From Rhizophagus clarus (Eukaryota > Glomeromycota > Glomeromycetes > Glomerales > Glomeraceae), in contig BLAL01000043.1 in the NCBI GenBank assembly GCA_015698045.1, forward strand, positions 1,612,001-1,676,000: a stretch of DNA of 64,000 bases, read 5' to 3'. Below the pieces are notes generated by a model. The model did not search any database. It was not told the origin of the DNA and worked only from the letters and a program-made list of their open reading frames with translations. The translations under genes and the position numbers were made by a program. Positions within the stretch are counted from its first letter, which is position 1, and every line of letters starts with the position of its first letter. Shown in pieces: positions 8,006 to 16,839 of the stretch.

Positions 8006-10014
8006 GCATAGCAATTTCGTGATTCGTCATCATCATTAATATATTCATCATCCTCTTCGATTTCTTCTTCAGGATCTTTTTCTTCTTCTTCTTCTTCCAA
8101 TATGTATTCTTCAGAGTCTTCAGGATCTTCTTCCTCATTTTGGTATACATAATTAACTTTCTTAGTCCGCTTTAGTCTGGGACAATTAACCTTTGTATGT
8201 CCAGCCTTTCCACATACTGAGCAATGCCGGACAAGTTTACTTGATGCTTTGCTTGGCACTATCTTTCTAACAATTTTCTTCGTAGCATATGTACTTTTAG
8301 GTGTAAAAGGACTCTTTCTAACATGTGCTATATGCCCTCCTCCTAATCTCTTTTTAAGTTCTTCATAAATAAAATTTTCTAATGTAGCATCATCTGTTCC
8401 TATTCCTGTATAAGCCAAATCTCTTGCTAGACGAATTTTAAAATCATCTTTTTTTGGTGTAGAAATATGCTGTACTGGCAGGGGTTCTATAGGCAAATGA
8501 CTGTAAGATGCTCCATTTGAACTTACACTTGGATTACGCTCCAGCCACATATTCTTTAATTCTGTGAAGAATGCATCTATACCAGCAGGAGCGACAGCTC
8601 GCATCCATGTATAAAGATCACCTGATAAGTGGTTCTTAAGAAACCCTATAGTTTGTACATCGCCGTCTGGCACCCCCAATAATAATGGTCTAATTCTTTT
8701 TTCATAAGTATCCGGCGAATCTGTGGGTAGGAATTTTTCTTGAGTTAATCTTTGGAATGCTACTTGCCGACTACCTATTGTTTCTCGTTGATAATGGGAT
8801 CTCATCCATGTTCGTAAAGTAGCTGGAGTATTAATAACTCCACCATTAATTGGGTCATTGGCTGGAACTGGTAAATACTTCCCCCCTAACTTGGTTTTTA
8901 AAAGACCACATTTAATTGCATCATTAAAGTCCCCTGCATTAGCAGTTTCAAGTGCTGTCATATTTGGCTCTAAATGCGTTATAGAATTCCAGATTCTATC
9001 TAAGTAATCATCAGGAGGTTCCTGCCCTGTATATTGTTCGTGTTTTGAAAAAATAGTTCCTATCGAATCATATAATGGTTGACGTCTAGCTTCTGCCATG
9101 TTTCTTAAGAGCGGATTGTTTTGTAAATTCAAGATAATTTGTCGTGAATTTAATTCCCTACCCTTCCATTTTTGGTATTTATTAAATACAAATGCCCGAT
9201 TGAATTCTGCTAATTCTGCCTCTACTTTGCGTCTCTGATTTATTCGCTGAAGAATAGCTTTTTCTCCTATTAATACATTTATTCGATTTTGCTTTCTTAA
9301 GGCTATCCTTTGTCCATTAGTTTGCCTATCCTGTGCTATTTGCCACCAACGTCGACGCTCATTTACCTCATTATTATATGCTAAAGTCAGTAGCTGAGCT
9401 CTTCGAAGACATTGATTTCTAGTAGTTGTTAAATCATTCCTAAGGCCATTGATTCGATCATTAGCTATACGGTATAAACCTTGCATGTTAATAGCATCTT
9501 GAGCATTTCTTTGCATAAGTTCACGAGCAGTTGTTAATAAGATTCGTATACCATCTAGTGTATTTTTGGGGTTGAATGATGTATCCCCATCAAAATATGA
9601 TTCCACCCGATCTAGCGCTCTAGCAATATTTATTAAAATATCAGGTATTGCCATATTTTTTTGTTCTTCTTCGGAATGATTATTATTAGATTTTGATAAT
9701 TCTTGTATACAAGATTTAAGTTTATCTATTCTATCTTCTAGCTGGATGATTCGTCTGTCTTGGACTATTAATGCCTCCTCTTTTAGTTCCAGATGATCCT
9801 GACATTTTTTGAGCTCACCTTGAATAACCTTACATTTATCCTTTAGGTGATTAACTTCTTCATTACAGGATTGAAGGTTCTTTTCAAGATGGAAAATATA
9901 TCGCTCACAGGCTTTAATTTCCTCTTTAAGTTTGTGGATTTTCTTTTGTACTAACTTTATCCCTAGATCAAAATTGCTGTTTAACTGATCAAGATATGCC
10001 GGCTCAACTCCCAT
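7969..10014 (-). CDS. Gag-like protein with coiled coil and CCHC zinc knuckle (681 aa)
   Basis: The ATG at 10012-10014 opens 681 codons. Residues 1-125 form a coiled coil. Residues about 130-300 are Arg/Asn-rich helices. Residues about 310-480 resemble a retroelement Gag/capsid region (YTGQEPPDDYLDRIW, later FLKNHLSGDLYTWMR). A zinc knuckle CSVCGKAGHTKVNC (C-x2-C-x4-H-x4-C) lies at about 8181-8222. The C-terminus is strongly acidic. In retroelements such proteins form the particle and bind nucleic acid. Here it sits in a DNA transposon with no reverse transcriptase, so it may be the element's capsid substitute. The start overlaps the divergent integrase start by 19 bases. The frame is intact. 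Confidence 0.75.
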   Translation of the reverse strand: MGVEPAYLDQLNSNFDLGIKLVQKKIHKLKEEIKACERYIFHLEKNLQSCNEEVNHLKDKCKVIQGELKKCQDHLELKEEALIVQDRRIIQLEDRIDKLKSCIQELSKSNNNHSEEEQKNMAIPDILINIARALDRVESYFDGDTSFNPKNTLDGIRILLTTARELMQRNAQDAINMQGLYRIANDRINGLRNDLTTTRNQCLRRAQLLTLAYNNEVNERRRWWQIAQDRQTNGQRIALRKQNRINVLIGEKAILQRINQRRKVEAELAEFNRAFVFNKYQKWKGRELNSRQIILNLQNNPLLRNMAEARRQPLYDSIGTIFSKHEQYTGQEPPDDYLDRIWNSITHLEPNMTALETANAGDFNDAIKCGLLKTKLGGKYLPVPANDPINGGVINTPATLRTWMRSHYQRETIGSRQVAFQRLTQEKFLPTDSPDTYEKRIRPLLLGVPDGDVQTIGFLKNHLSGDLYTWMRAVAPAGIDAFFTELKNMWLERNPSVSSNGASYSHLPIEPLPVQHISTPKKDDFKIRLARDLAYTGIGTDDATLENFIYEELKKRLGGGHIAHVRKSPFTPKSTYATKKIVRKIVPSKASSKLVRHCSVCGKAGHTKVNCPRLKRTKKVNYVYQNEEEDPEDSEEYILEEEEEEKDPEEEIEEDDEYINDDDESRNCYALKKKWCEVEYL
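7993..8005 (-). promoter_or_regulatory. Candidate -1 ribosomal frameshift site (Gag to protease)
   Basis: On the minus strand the Gag frame reads GCT TTA AAA AAA AAG. This contains T TTA AAA and A AAA AAA, both canonical heptamers in the right phase. A slip of one base enters the protease frame (CFKKKVV). Gag itself stops 22-30 bases later at 7969-7971. Confidence 0.55.
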
Positions 10015-11108
10015 TATTACCTATTATTCCTATAGATTCTGGTAATGCTCGAAATCTTGATATTTCTATTGCTTTGAAAAAGATTTATTATCAGCCTATT
10101 GGTTATCATCGAAATGCTAAAAAATTGTTTGAAGCTTCTATTAAGGCTGGATATGATTTTACTATTGATGAAGTGAAGGACTGGCTTGAGAGACAGGCTG
10201 TACACCAAATACATATGCCACGTCCTAGATATATTCCTTGTGCAAGTTTTACCTCTATTACTACGCCCAATGAAGTCCATCAGGCAGATGTTCTTTATAT
10301 GCCTTATGATAAAGTAGGACGAATTACTTATCTTTTTTGTCTTAATGTAGTGGACGTTGCTTCTAGATATAAAGCATCTATTCCTATTGGTGCATATAGT
10401 GTCAAGGATAGAGAGGGAATCTTAACTTCAAAGACTATTGCTCGAGCACTTGAGAAAATTTATGATGATCCTGAAATTCCTCTGGTCTGGCCGAAATTAT
10501 TAATCACTGATAGGGGGCCAGAGTTTAGGGGTGATTGTGAGGTGCTTATGATGGAACATAATGTAAAAATTCAGAAGGCCAAATCTAAACGCACTATGGG
10601 TATTGTTGAAAGGTATAATCGTACTTTGGTTGAAAAACTATTTCCTTCCCAGGATGCTTCTGATCTCTTGTCTTTGCATTTAAATATTCGTTCTAGGGCT
10701 TGGGTTAAGAATTTGTCTTTAGTTGTTGAGAATATTAATAATTCTATCACACGTCAGATTGGTATTTCTCCTGTTGAGGCTATTGAAAAAGAAGAGGTCT
10801 TTGCTAAGCCTTCTTATTCTCGTGATGGTCCAATTGGTTTTGATGAAGAGAAGCTTTCTAGTGATGTTCTTGTTCGTTATTTACTTTATCCTGGTGAATT
10901 GGAGGGTGGAAGACGTCGTGCTGGTGATTTAAATTGGTCTCCTCATATTTATCATATTCTTGGATCTATGGTGCAAAAAAATCAGCCAGTATTATATTGG
11001 CTGGAAGATGATGATGGTAATGGCCCACAAAGATCTTTTGTTCGAGAAGAATTGATGGTTATTCCCTTTGATACGGAATTACCTCCTCAGTGGATTCTTA
11101 CAAAATAA
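9996..11108 (+). CDS. Maverick-type DDE integrase (rve core, 370 aa)
   Basis: The N-terminal part (IYYQPIGYHRNAKKLFEA, then VKDWLERQAVHQIHMPRP) matches the layout of Maverick/Polinton integrases, where a WL-Q-Y-LH-P motif precedes the catalytic core. Catalytic residues are D97 (HQADVLYM), D172 (ITDRGPEF) and E205 (GIVERYNR), with 32 residues between the second D and E. The C-terminal domain ends with VLYWLEDDDGNGP and RSFVREELMVIP, like the family's terminal DNA-binding domain. It would insert element ends into host DNA. The ATG at 9996 is taken as start; the frame is open upstream through the antisense of Gag, so a start further upstream cannot be excluded. The frame is intact, so the protein may be active. 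Confidence 0.88.
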   Translation: MPAQLPLLPIIPIDSGNARNLDISIALKKIYYQPIGYHRNAKKLFEASIKAGYDFTIDEVKDWLERQAVHQIHMPRPRYIPCASFTSITTPNEVHQADVLYMPYDKVGRITYLFCLNVVDVASRYKASIPIGAYSVKDREGILTSKTIARALEKIYDDPEIPLVWPKLLITDRGPEFRGDCEVLMMEHNVKIQKAKSKRTMGIVERYNRTLVEKLFPSQDASDLLSLHLNIRSRAWVKNLSLVVENINNSITRQIGISPVEAIEKEEVFAKPSYSRDGPIGFDEEKLSSDVLVRYLLYPGELEGGRRRAGDLNWSPHIYHILGSMVQKNQPVLYWLEDDDGNGPQRSFVREELMVIPFDTELPPQWILTK

Positions 11109-11112
11109 ATTT

Positions 11113-11496
11113 CTAAAGTGATGATAGGAAGTCTTCTGTCTCTTCATTAACTTTGTCTTCTGTAACAAAATAATCTTTAGCTAATTTATGGTATAGCTTG
11201 TATAATTCTATAATTGAATTAAGAATCTTTGGATCTTGTCCATACCATGATTTATAATCATCCATGATTTTATCATATTTATCTTTATTGGGAAATATCG
11301 TCATGGCTAATTTTAATACATATTCTTGTGGTTCCTCTGCCTGACGTAATTTTTTGATCCTTTCTTTATATGATTGCATGAATTTGCCATCCTTTGGCTT
11401 TCTATAATAGATGCCTGCTTTGACGACTTTTATTAATGCCTGCTCAACTTCCTGATATGTGGGCTTGGTATCTGCTAATTGAATTTGTGTACTCAT
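11113..11496 (-). CDS. Hypothetical helical protein (127 aa)
   Basis: An ATG at 11494-11496 opens 127 codons ending four bases from the convergent integrase stop. The protein is helical and charged, Tyr- and Lys-rich (IYYRKPKDGKFMQSYKERI; YDKIMDDYKSWYGQDP), with no cysteines and no membrane segment. I recognise no family. Tight packing between the integrase gene and the terminal repeat supports it as a real element gene. Confidence 0.5.
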   Translation of the reverse strand: MSTQIQLADTKPTYQEVEQALIKVVKAGIYYRKPKDGKFMQSYKERIKKLRQAEEPQEYVLKLAMTIFPNKDKYDKIMDDYKSWYGQDPKILNSIIELYKLYHKLAKDYFVTEDKVNEETEDFLSSL

Positions 11497-11577
11497 TGTA
11501 AAAGTTTTGCTACTCCGGTGCTTGTATTAATATTACAAGATCTTTTGTTTAAAATAAAATATTTATTTCTTATTACT

Positions 11578-11820
11578 ATGATAGGCGAATATTCTTGCAA
11601 CTATTTACTTAGAACTGGTGGTATCTGTGCACGGACCTGCCGTCGGCCTGAAGGATGTCATGAACATTGGAAATCTAGAAAGCGTCTTCCTTGTAATGTT
11701 TGTGGTAAGCCAACTAGCTCTGAACCCGGCCTTTGTAGGAAGCATGCTAACAGTTATTATGTGACTCAGTATATTAATAGGCTTCGTGATAGAGCCTTAG
11801 GTACGTATAATAGGGAGTAA
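11578..11820 (+). CDS. 80-aa cysteine-rich zinc-binding-type protein inside the terminal repeat
   Basis: The ATG at 11578 is chosen because an 80-codon homologue of the same length lies at 40857-41099 in the sister copy. Conserved positions include C-x9-C-x3-C-x5-C-H-x-H-W, then LPCNVCGKPTSS, then LCRKHA and a Tyr/Arg-rich tail (YVTQYINRLRDRALGTY). The pattern suggests two zinc sites, treble-clef or RING-like, with a basic tail. The family is unknown to me. As it lies inside the long terminal repeat, a complete element would carry two copies, one at each end, both transcribed outward. A role in recognising the ends is possible but speculative. Confidence 0.65.
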   Translation: MIGEYSCNYLLRTGGICARTCRRPEGCHEHWKSRKRLPCNVCGKPTSSEPGLCRKHANSYYVTQYINRLRDRALGTYNRE

Positions 11821-12019
11821 CCTTTTCGAAAAAAATTTACACCTTTAGGTGCTGTGCATTGCAGAGGTTGACTTATCTTGTATACATGCTCTGCTTTGCT
11901 TCGCTGTCTGTGGTCACTGTTTGGTAAGACTTGCCGATAGTGCGTTGCAGAGGTTAACATATTTTGGCATTCTTATTTGCCTCATATATTGCATACATTA
12001 GAATATGGTAGCATATGGT

Positions 12020-12150
12020 CAAAATGATATAGCATCCATATTCGCTTCGCCCTAAAGGGCTCGCTCATATTCCTACTATATCATTTTTCCTGTCGAATGC
12101 GTATTTACTGGCGTCGCCCTAAAGGGCTTTGCCTGCTCATACTTATTCTC
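12020..12150. repeat. Repeated palindrome GCCCTAAAGGGC within the terminal repeat
   Basis: The dyad CGCCCTAAAGGGCT occurs at about 12046 and 12115, each followed by a similar CTCAT-rich stretch. These short palindromes could be hairpins. They are too few and too irregular for any array class. Confidence 0.5.
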
Positions 12151-12299
12151 CTATATCGAACGCGCATTCGTCATTGCTCTGCTCCTCCTCATGCTTGTTC
12201 TCTCTTGCTACCTAAGTAGTATGCTATTGTGAGGATTTTTTTTCACCTCATGGTTATACTTTCTCATGAACATATCTTGTATACTTGCTCTGCCTACCC

Positions 12300-12680
12300 T
12301 AATGGTGAGACTTAGTTAGGTGAAATTTTTTTTTACACCTAAGGTTTGACTTTTGTCCTAATGTTTGCGTAAAGAAAATGACTTCAGAATGGTTTCCTGT
12401 ATATTAAAATATTATTGGTATGATAGAACTTATGCTATAGCTTTTTTGGTTTAGTTATTCGTATACAAAAAATTTACACCTAATGTTAGACTTAGCCGGG
12501 TGAAATTTTTTTTTACACCTAAGGTTGGACTTTTTGCCCTAATGATTGTGTAAAGGAAATGACTTCAGATTGGTTTCCTGTATATTGAAAAATATTTGTA
12601 TGATAGAACTTATGCTATAGCTTTTTGGTTTAGTTATTCGTATACAAAAAAATTTACACCTAAGACAGGCTTAGGTGTAA
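12300..12680. repeat. Tandem duplication of ~175-bp unit with ACACCTAAG hairpins
   Basis: Two adjacent copies share, in order, TAGGTGAAATTTTTTTTTAC, ACACCTAAGGTT, GACTTCAGA-TGGTTTCCTG, TATGATAGAACTTATGC and GTTTAGTTATTCGTATAC. The flanking sequences TTACACCTAAG and CTTAGGTGTAA at 12653-12682 form a perfect dyad. The sister copy at 40480-40710 carries the same dyads. Confidence 0.65.
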
Positions 12681-13344
12681 ATTTTTTATTTTGTTTATTG
12701 CAATGAATCAGTTTTAGAATTCATTCTAGGATAACATTAAATCTGGTATGCTTATTTTGCTTGAAGGACCATCAGATGAGCATGCTCGGACACTTTGGTC
12801 CTTGATGCTCATCTGACTTTTTGGTGGCAAGCTGGATGGCATACTTTTTTGTTATCTTATTTGGAATTAAAATTTAGCCAGCTCGTTATCAATGATGGTG
12901 CTCTCCTTTGGCTTTTAAACATCAAATTTGGGCAAGATGGGTATGTTAACAGGATTTGAGCCTAGCTTGATTTAAAACCTGAATTCTATATTGATTTTCG
13001 TTATAATTTCTGATATTGCAAACGAATTTAGTTCTCAAATAAGATTACTTAAATTTCTATATCGGGAATTAAGCTGGGAGGGGCTTACTCCTTTTATAGC
13101 TATATGGTAATTTTGTCCCAGAACCCCCATATTTACCCTACTATCTCATGACTACTATATCCCTAGCCTATTCTCTTTAATATAATAGGGAGTCTAGTTA
13201 TAGAATTGTTCAAGGTATAAAGGTAAACGAAAAAATAAAAAGAAAAATTTTACGATCTAATAAAACAAAAAACATTACATAAAGCGAATACTACGCATGA
13301 CAAGAAGTTAGTATGAAATCTTCTATCTATCCCTCCCAACTAAA

Positions 13345-15002
13345 CTAAACATAATGTTCTAATAACGCCTTCAGCCCAGCTATTAAATGTTTTACATCCG
13401 GCTTCTTAGACTGGTCGTTTCTTGAATGATCGATCTTCTTGGTAGAACGTCCAGATTTGGGAGTTTTATTATGATCATTCTTGCGGTTGTTGTTAGTATT
13501 AAAACCTGAAAAAGAGAAATTAGACCCTTTAGGTGTCTGTGAAGATTTGTCTGCATTGCCAATTCGAGCAGATTTACGTAAATTCTTGAAGTTGGGGGTG
13601 GAATAACGACACCAAGAGATTCTAACGTCATTCCAAAGCTGGGGGTTATTTATGCGGGTGGAAACATGATCCCAAGTGTCAAAGTAACCTATCAGCTTTC
13701 TGGATCCATCAACTTCTTTAACTAATTTGAAAGATTTTATGCCACTGTCCAACAAAAATTGGTGAGGGCGTCCGTTTGGGAATAAAGAGACATCTGTCAT
13801 GTCATCTGGTAGATTATGCACGACGGCTTGGAACTTTTCTCTTTGTTTCCTTTCTGAAAGGTTTCAGGAAGCAGGAAACCATCTAACAGGGATTCCTCCC
13901 AAGTTGACAGTCCAGTCCCTTCCGTTATAGCATTTCAAGCACTCATGGTCAGGAATCAGTCTAATCCTCGCTGATAGATACTTCTTGTGCACCCTTATAC
14001 TGACTGAAACGACCTTACCCCATCGTCCTAAATTGGCCAACAGAGTATAGTTATCCCATTTGGCCGGAATATCATAAACTACAAGATCCAATAATTGTGC
14101 TTGTTCTTGATCTTGAGGAATATAACCAGTGATGATAACATTTCCATTTTTTAAAGAGTTGATTGTTTCTTTCTGTTTTAACTTCTTTCCATTGTCTATA
14201 GGAGTTGAATGTGGTATAGAATCTCGCTTCAACTGCTGCTTATAGGGTGTGGAAGGAGGAGAAAGAATATTTTGGTTAAAAGTAACCGTCCTTAAACCAG
14301 AAGGTTTAGAGGGTGTATACTCAGGAGATTCTGCGCTAAAAGTGGGCACTGTTTGTTCATCCAGTCCAGAAGGAGATTGTAGCTGCAAGGCTTTCTTCTT
14401 CTCCTTATGGGCCTTCTTTTTAGCATTCTGCTTCTGAGATTTGGTTAAGGGCGTGACAGGAATAGGTGTGATATTACGTGGGGGTGTGGCGAGTAATTCG
14501 TCATCCACATCATCCAATGATCCTACTGAATTTGTATCAGGAACATCGAAATTCATCAACGTGTCTGATTGGTGCATAGGATCCCTGAGATTTTCCATAT
14601 CGGGAGTTTGTTTACTTGCAATTTCCAACGTTCGGCGAAATTCAGAATCCATGAGAAAAATTTTCCTGTATTCGTCGTCCAAGAGAAAGAGATTAAGAAA
14701 AGTAGCTAAAAATTGAACTAGAAAAGGAGAGCAGCTGGCTATATTAATAATTTGTTCCAACTGTTCTTGAGGGATAACTTTGTCCTCGTGAGTTTGAAAG
14801 AAAGTCTCCATAACTGCAGGGTCCGTAGGTATTATTGAGAGTAGGAGAAATCCTGAATTTGTATCGTCATAAATTTAATGATAACATTGTGAAAACGGTT
14901 AGAAGGTATACTCTTTAGAGCAGTAGTAGGGGTAACCTTGGTCGAAGAAGACGTTTCTGCTGTTTGTTTTGCTGGTTTTGATAGAAAAAAACCTCTCTTC
15001 AT
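13345..15002 (-). pseudogene. Decayed RRM-like ORF1/Gag-type gene
   Basis: The likely start is the ATG at 15000-15002 (MKRGFFLSKPAKQ). The frame shifts by one base near 14875. It then runs from about 14871 to a TGA at 13864-13866 and continues in the same frame to TAA at 13345. The tail after the TGA (NLSERKQREKFQ) reads on without a break, so the TGA is a single nonsense change. The centre contains an RRM-like fold (LLDLVVYDIPAKW, then WGKVVSVSIRVHKKYLSARI). The N-terminal half contains low-complexity basic linkers. This resembles ORF1/Gag-like RNA-binding proteins of fungal retroelements, which is my tentative reading. No reverse transcriptase follows: the Maverick end lies 210 bases downstream. 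Two disabling changes make it a pseudogene. Confidence 0.55.
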
Positions 15003-15059
15003 AATGAAAATAAAATATTTTTCTTCAGTGAAAAATTTGGTTCACAGATCTGCAGAAAA

Positions 15060-16160
15060 GAGTCCTAGGGATAATATTTAAAAAAATTTAATATTACTAA
15101 ATGTTTATTATATTTATTTATTTAAAGTATTACAAATATTTAGTTATCAGACTCTCTATTATTACATTATCATCTTAATTGCTACTTCATAATCAATATT
15201 ATCATTACTATTACTATCATCTTCTTTACATAGTTTCAGTATGAATTTCTGCCTTCAAAGATCTGAAAAATTGGCATCTAAAATAAAGAATAGTGATGAA
15301 TGTTAATAATAGTTCCACTAAAAAAATGTAAAAAAGAAATTAAAAAGAAGGCTACCACCAAAATTCACATGTTTAAATTTGTTTAAAAAGCTGATTTCAC
15401 ATTTAGATTTCATATGCCTAAAAAAAGAAACAAATAAACAGTTAGTATAAACATTTGTTAAATCTGAAAAAAGAAAAAATTTTTTTACTTGCCAGTTTTT
15501 CATCCAAAAACTTGAAAAAAACTGTCTAAAAAAAATAACGAACAGTTAGTAATATTTGTTTGAATTAAAGAAAAATTAAAACTGATTTTTTTTACTTGTT
15601 TGTATATTTCATATGTGGTTATCACAATTTTCTCTTTTATCACACTTTAATGTAATATTTGAAGAACTGTCTAAAAAGGGGATTGTCTAAAGCAGAATTA
15701 ATCACGTGATCTGACTTCAGGATCAAACAAAAGTGTCACGTGATTTCTCAGAAAATAACAAACGATGATTGGTTTAATCAGTGTCAACATTACAACATCG
15801 TGCATTTTATTATTTTATTTTTTCTTTTGATATTAAAAATTAAAAATTTTTTTACAATTTCATTGCTGTCATGTCTGTCATTTCCTCCCCTTCAGTTGGT
15901 ATCCCCATGCCTCCAGTTTCTTCTCCAGTTTCTGTTTCTTTAATTATAACGTCAACATCGAATTTCACGTTAGATGAAAAATGGGTTCTTTTTTTGATAT
16001 AGACCGTACTTTAAAAATCCTAATAGACAATTTTAACGATAAGTGGTGGCCATTAATTACAAATGTTTGAACGTTATGGAACTCTTTTAAATATATGAAT
16101 AGTGATATTCAGAAAACTTTCATCTGTCGTCTTATGAAGTACCGTGAATCAAGTATCAGA
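15060..16160. other. Gene-poor stretch with two hairpin/mini-exon-like units
   Basis: The stretch is AT-rich. At about 15420-15560, read on the minus strand, units of a dyad (CAGTTAGTATAAACATTTG, AACAGTTAGTAATATTTG), a T-tract ending in TTTAG, a short body and GTAAAA occur. They resemble the arrays at 43.6-46.3 and 52.7-53.5 kb. No convincing gene was found in the rest. Confidence 0.4.
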
Positions 16161-16740
16161 TAAAAAGAAAATATTTTGAATGAAAAACGCAGAATAACTA
16201 AGACGCGACCACCTGGCATATGTTCTGCAATGATTAAAGTTATTTGGATAGCTTCTTTAAACGTAGTTCAGGTAGAGCAATATAACAACTTCTCTGACTA
16301 TACACATTCTTTATTAGAAGTCAATAGGATAAAACGGCCAAAAGCCATCAGAGCTTTAGTTGAAATAGAAGCAAGCAAAAATTATTCTCCTCCAGCAATC
16401 ACATCTGCTATCAAAGAATATGCAATATCAAAGTTAGGTCTTGGTGAATGTGCGCGTGAGCTGAAGCGCAAAAAAGTGGCGAACATTAAATATAAAGTTT
16501 GTGAGCCTACAGAATCTGATCTTCTTGGAAATTCAGATTTAAAATTAAACATTTTGGAATCTGTTTCTTATTTAACAGAACAGGGGAATATTCGATTACA
16601 ACAACACAATTTTCAAGTAACTTCGTCACATTATGCTTACCTTAGCGCTATCGATCCGTCAGTTCACGATGTTACATCACCCCTTGAACATATTATATTA
16701 TATCTTGCATTATTATTTAGCGGAAAACGTAATACATTTT
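16160..16740 (+). pseudogene. Remnant of a MULE/FAR1-like transposase (N-terminal part)
   Basis: An open frame without an early ATG encodes a stretch typical of MULE-type transposases of Rhizophagus, from memory of the family. It includes KVIWIASLNVVQVEQY, then RIKRPKAIRALVEIEA, NYSPPAITSAIKEYA and LGECARELKRKKVANIKYKV. The match ends near 16640. After that a poly-T run at 16739-16752 and AT-rich sequence follow. The catalytic DDE part and SWIM zinc finger are absent. I regard it as a truncated relic with moderate confidence. Confidence 0.45.
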
Positions 16741-16839
16741 TTTTTTTTTTTTACTATAAATTAATCATAGTAGTAGTAGAACATTTCCTTCGTAGTAATT
16801 TTAGCTTAATTTTAAAAAAATACACATTGTGTTATTAGC

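Larger units (their letters stand above)
1..13135. mobile_element. Maverick/Polinton-like DNA transposon, left end outside the window
   Basis: The block combines a protein-primed family-B DNA polymerase (1-3988), a Maverick-type DDE integrase (9996-11108), a Gag-like protein, a retropepsin-like protease, several small ORFs and a long terminal repeat (about 11505-13135). A second, broken copy at 40045-42780 has the same terminal repeat in inverse order next to the polymerase N-terminus. This shows that the repeat is terminal on both sides and that polymerase and integrase belong to one element. The outermost bases read CCCAGAACCCCCAT at 13117-13132 here and the reverse complement at about 40045. 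Self-synthesising transposons of this class normally carry capsid, adenain-type protease and packaging ATPase genes; I see none of those here. The Gag/Pro block is the oddity. Nesting of a second element between 5.4 and 10 kb cannot be excluded by eye. Confidence 0.75.
11505..13135. repeat. Long terminal inverted repeat of the Maverick-like element (right arm)
   Basis: The sequence from about 11505 to 13135 matches, in reverse complement, 40045-41176 of the sister copy. Shared blocks include the 80-aa ORF, the ACACCTAAG palindromes, the CTTGATGCTCATCTG/CTTGATACTCTTGG block and the terminal CCCAGAACCCCCAT. The right arm is longer because of tandem duplications. Identity is moderate, with small indels. 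Confidence 0.7.

Noticed and set aside
6929..10014. An ordinary LTR retrotransposon (Gag-Pro without the rest)
   Set aside because: No reverse transcriptase, RNase H or LTR pair was seen, and the integrase is on the opposite strand and of Maverick type.
12020..12200. CRISPR-like spaced repeats with GCCCTAAAGGGC
   Set aside because: Only two copies, irregular spacing, eukaryotic setting; better seen as palindromes of the terminal repeat.
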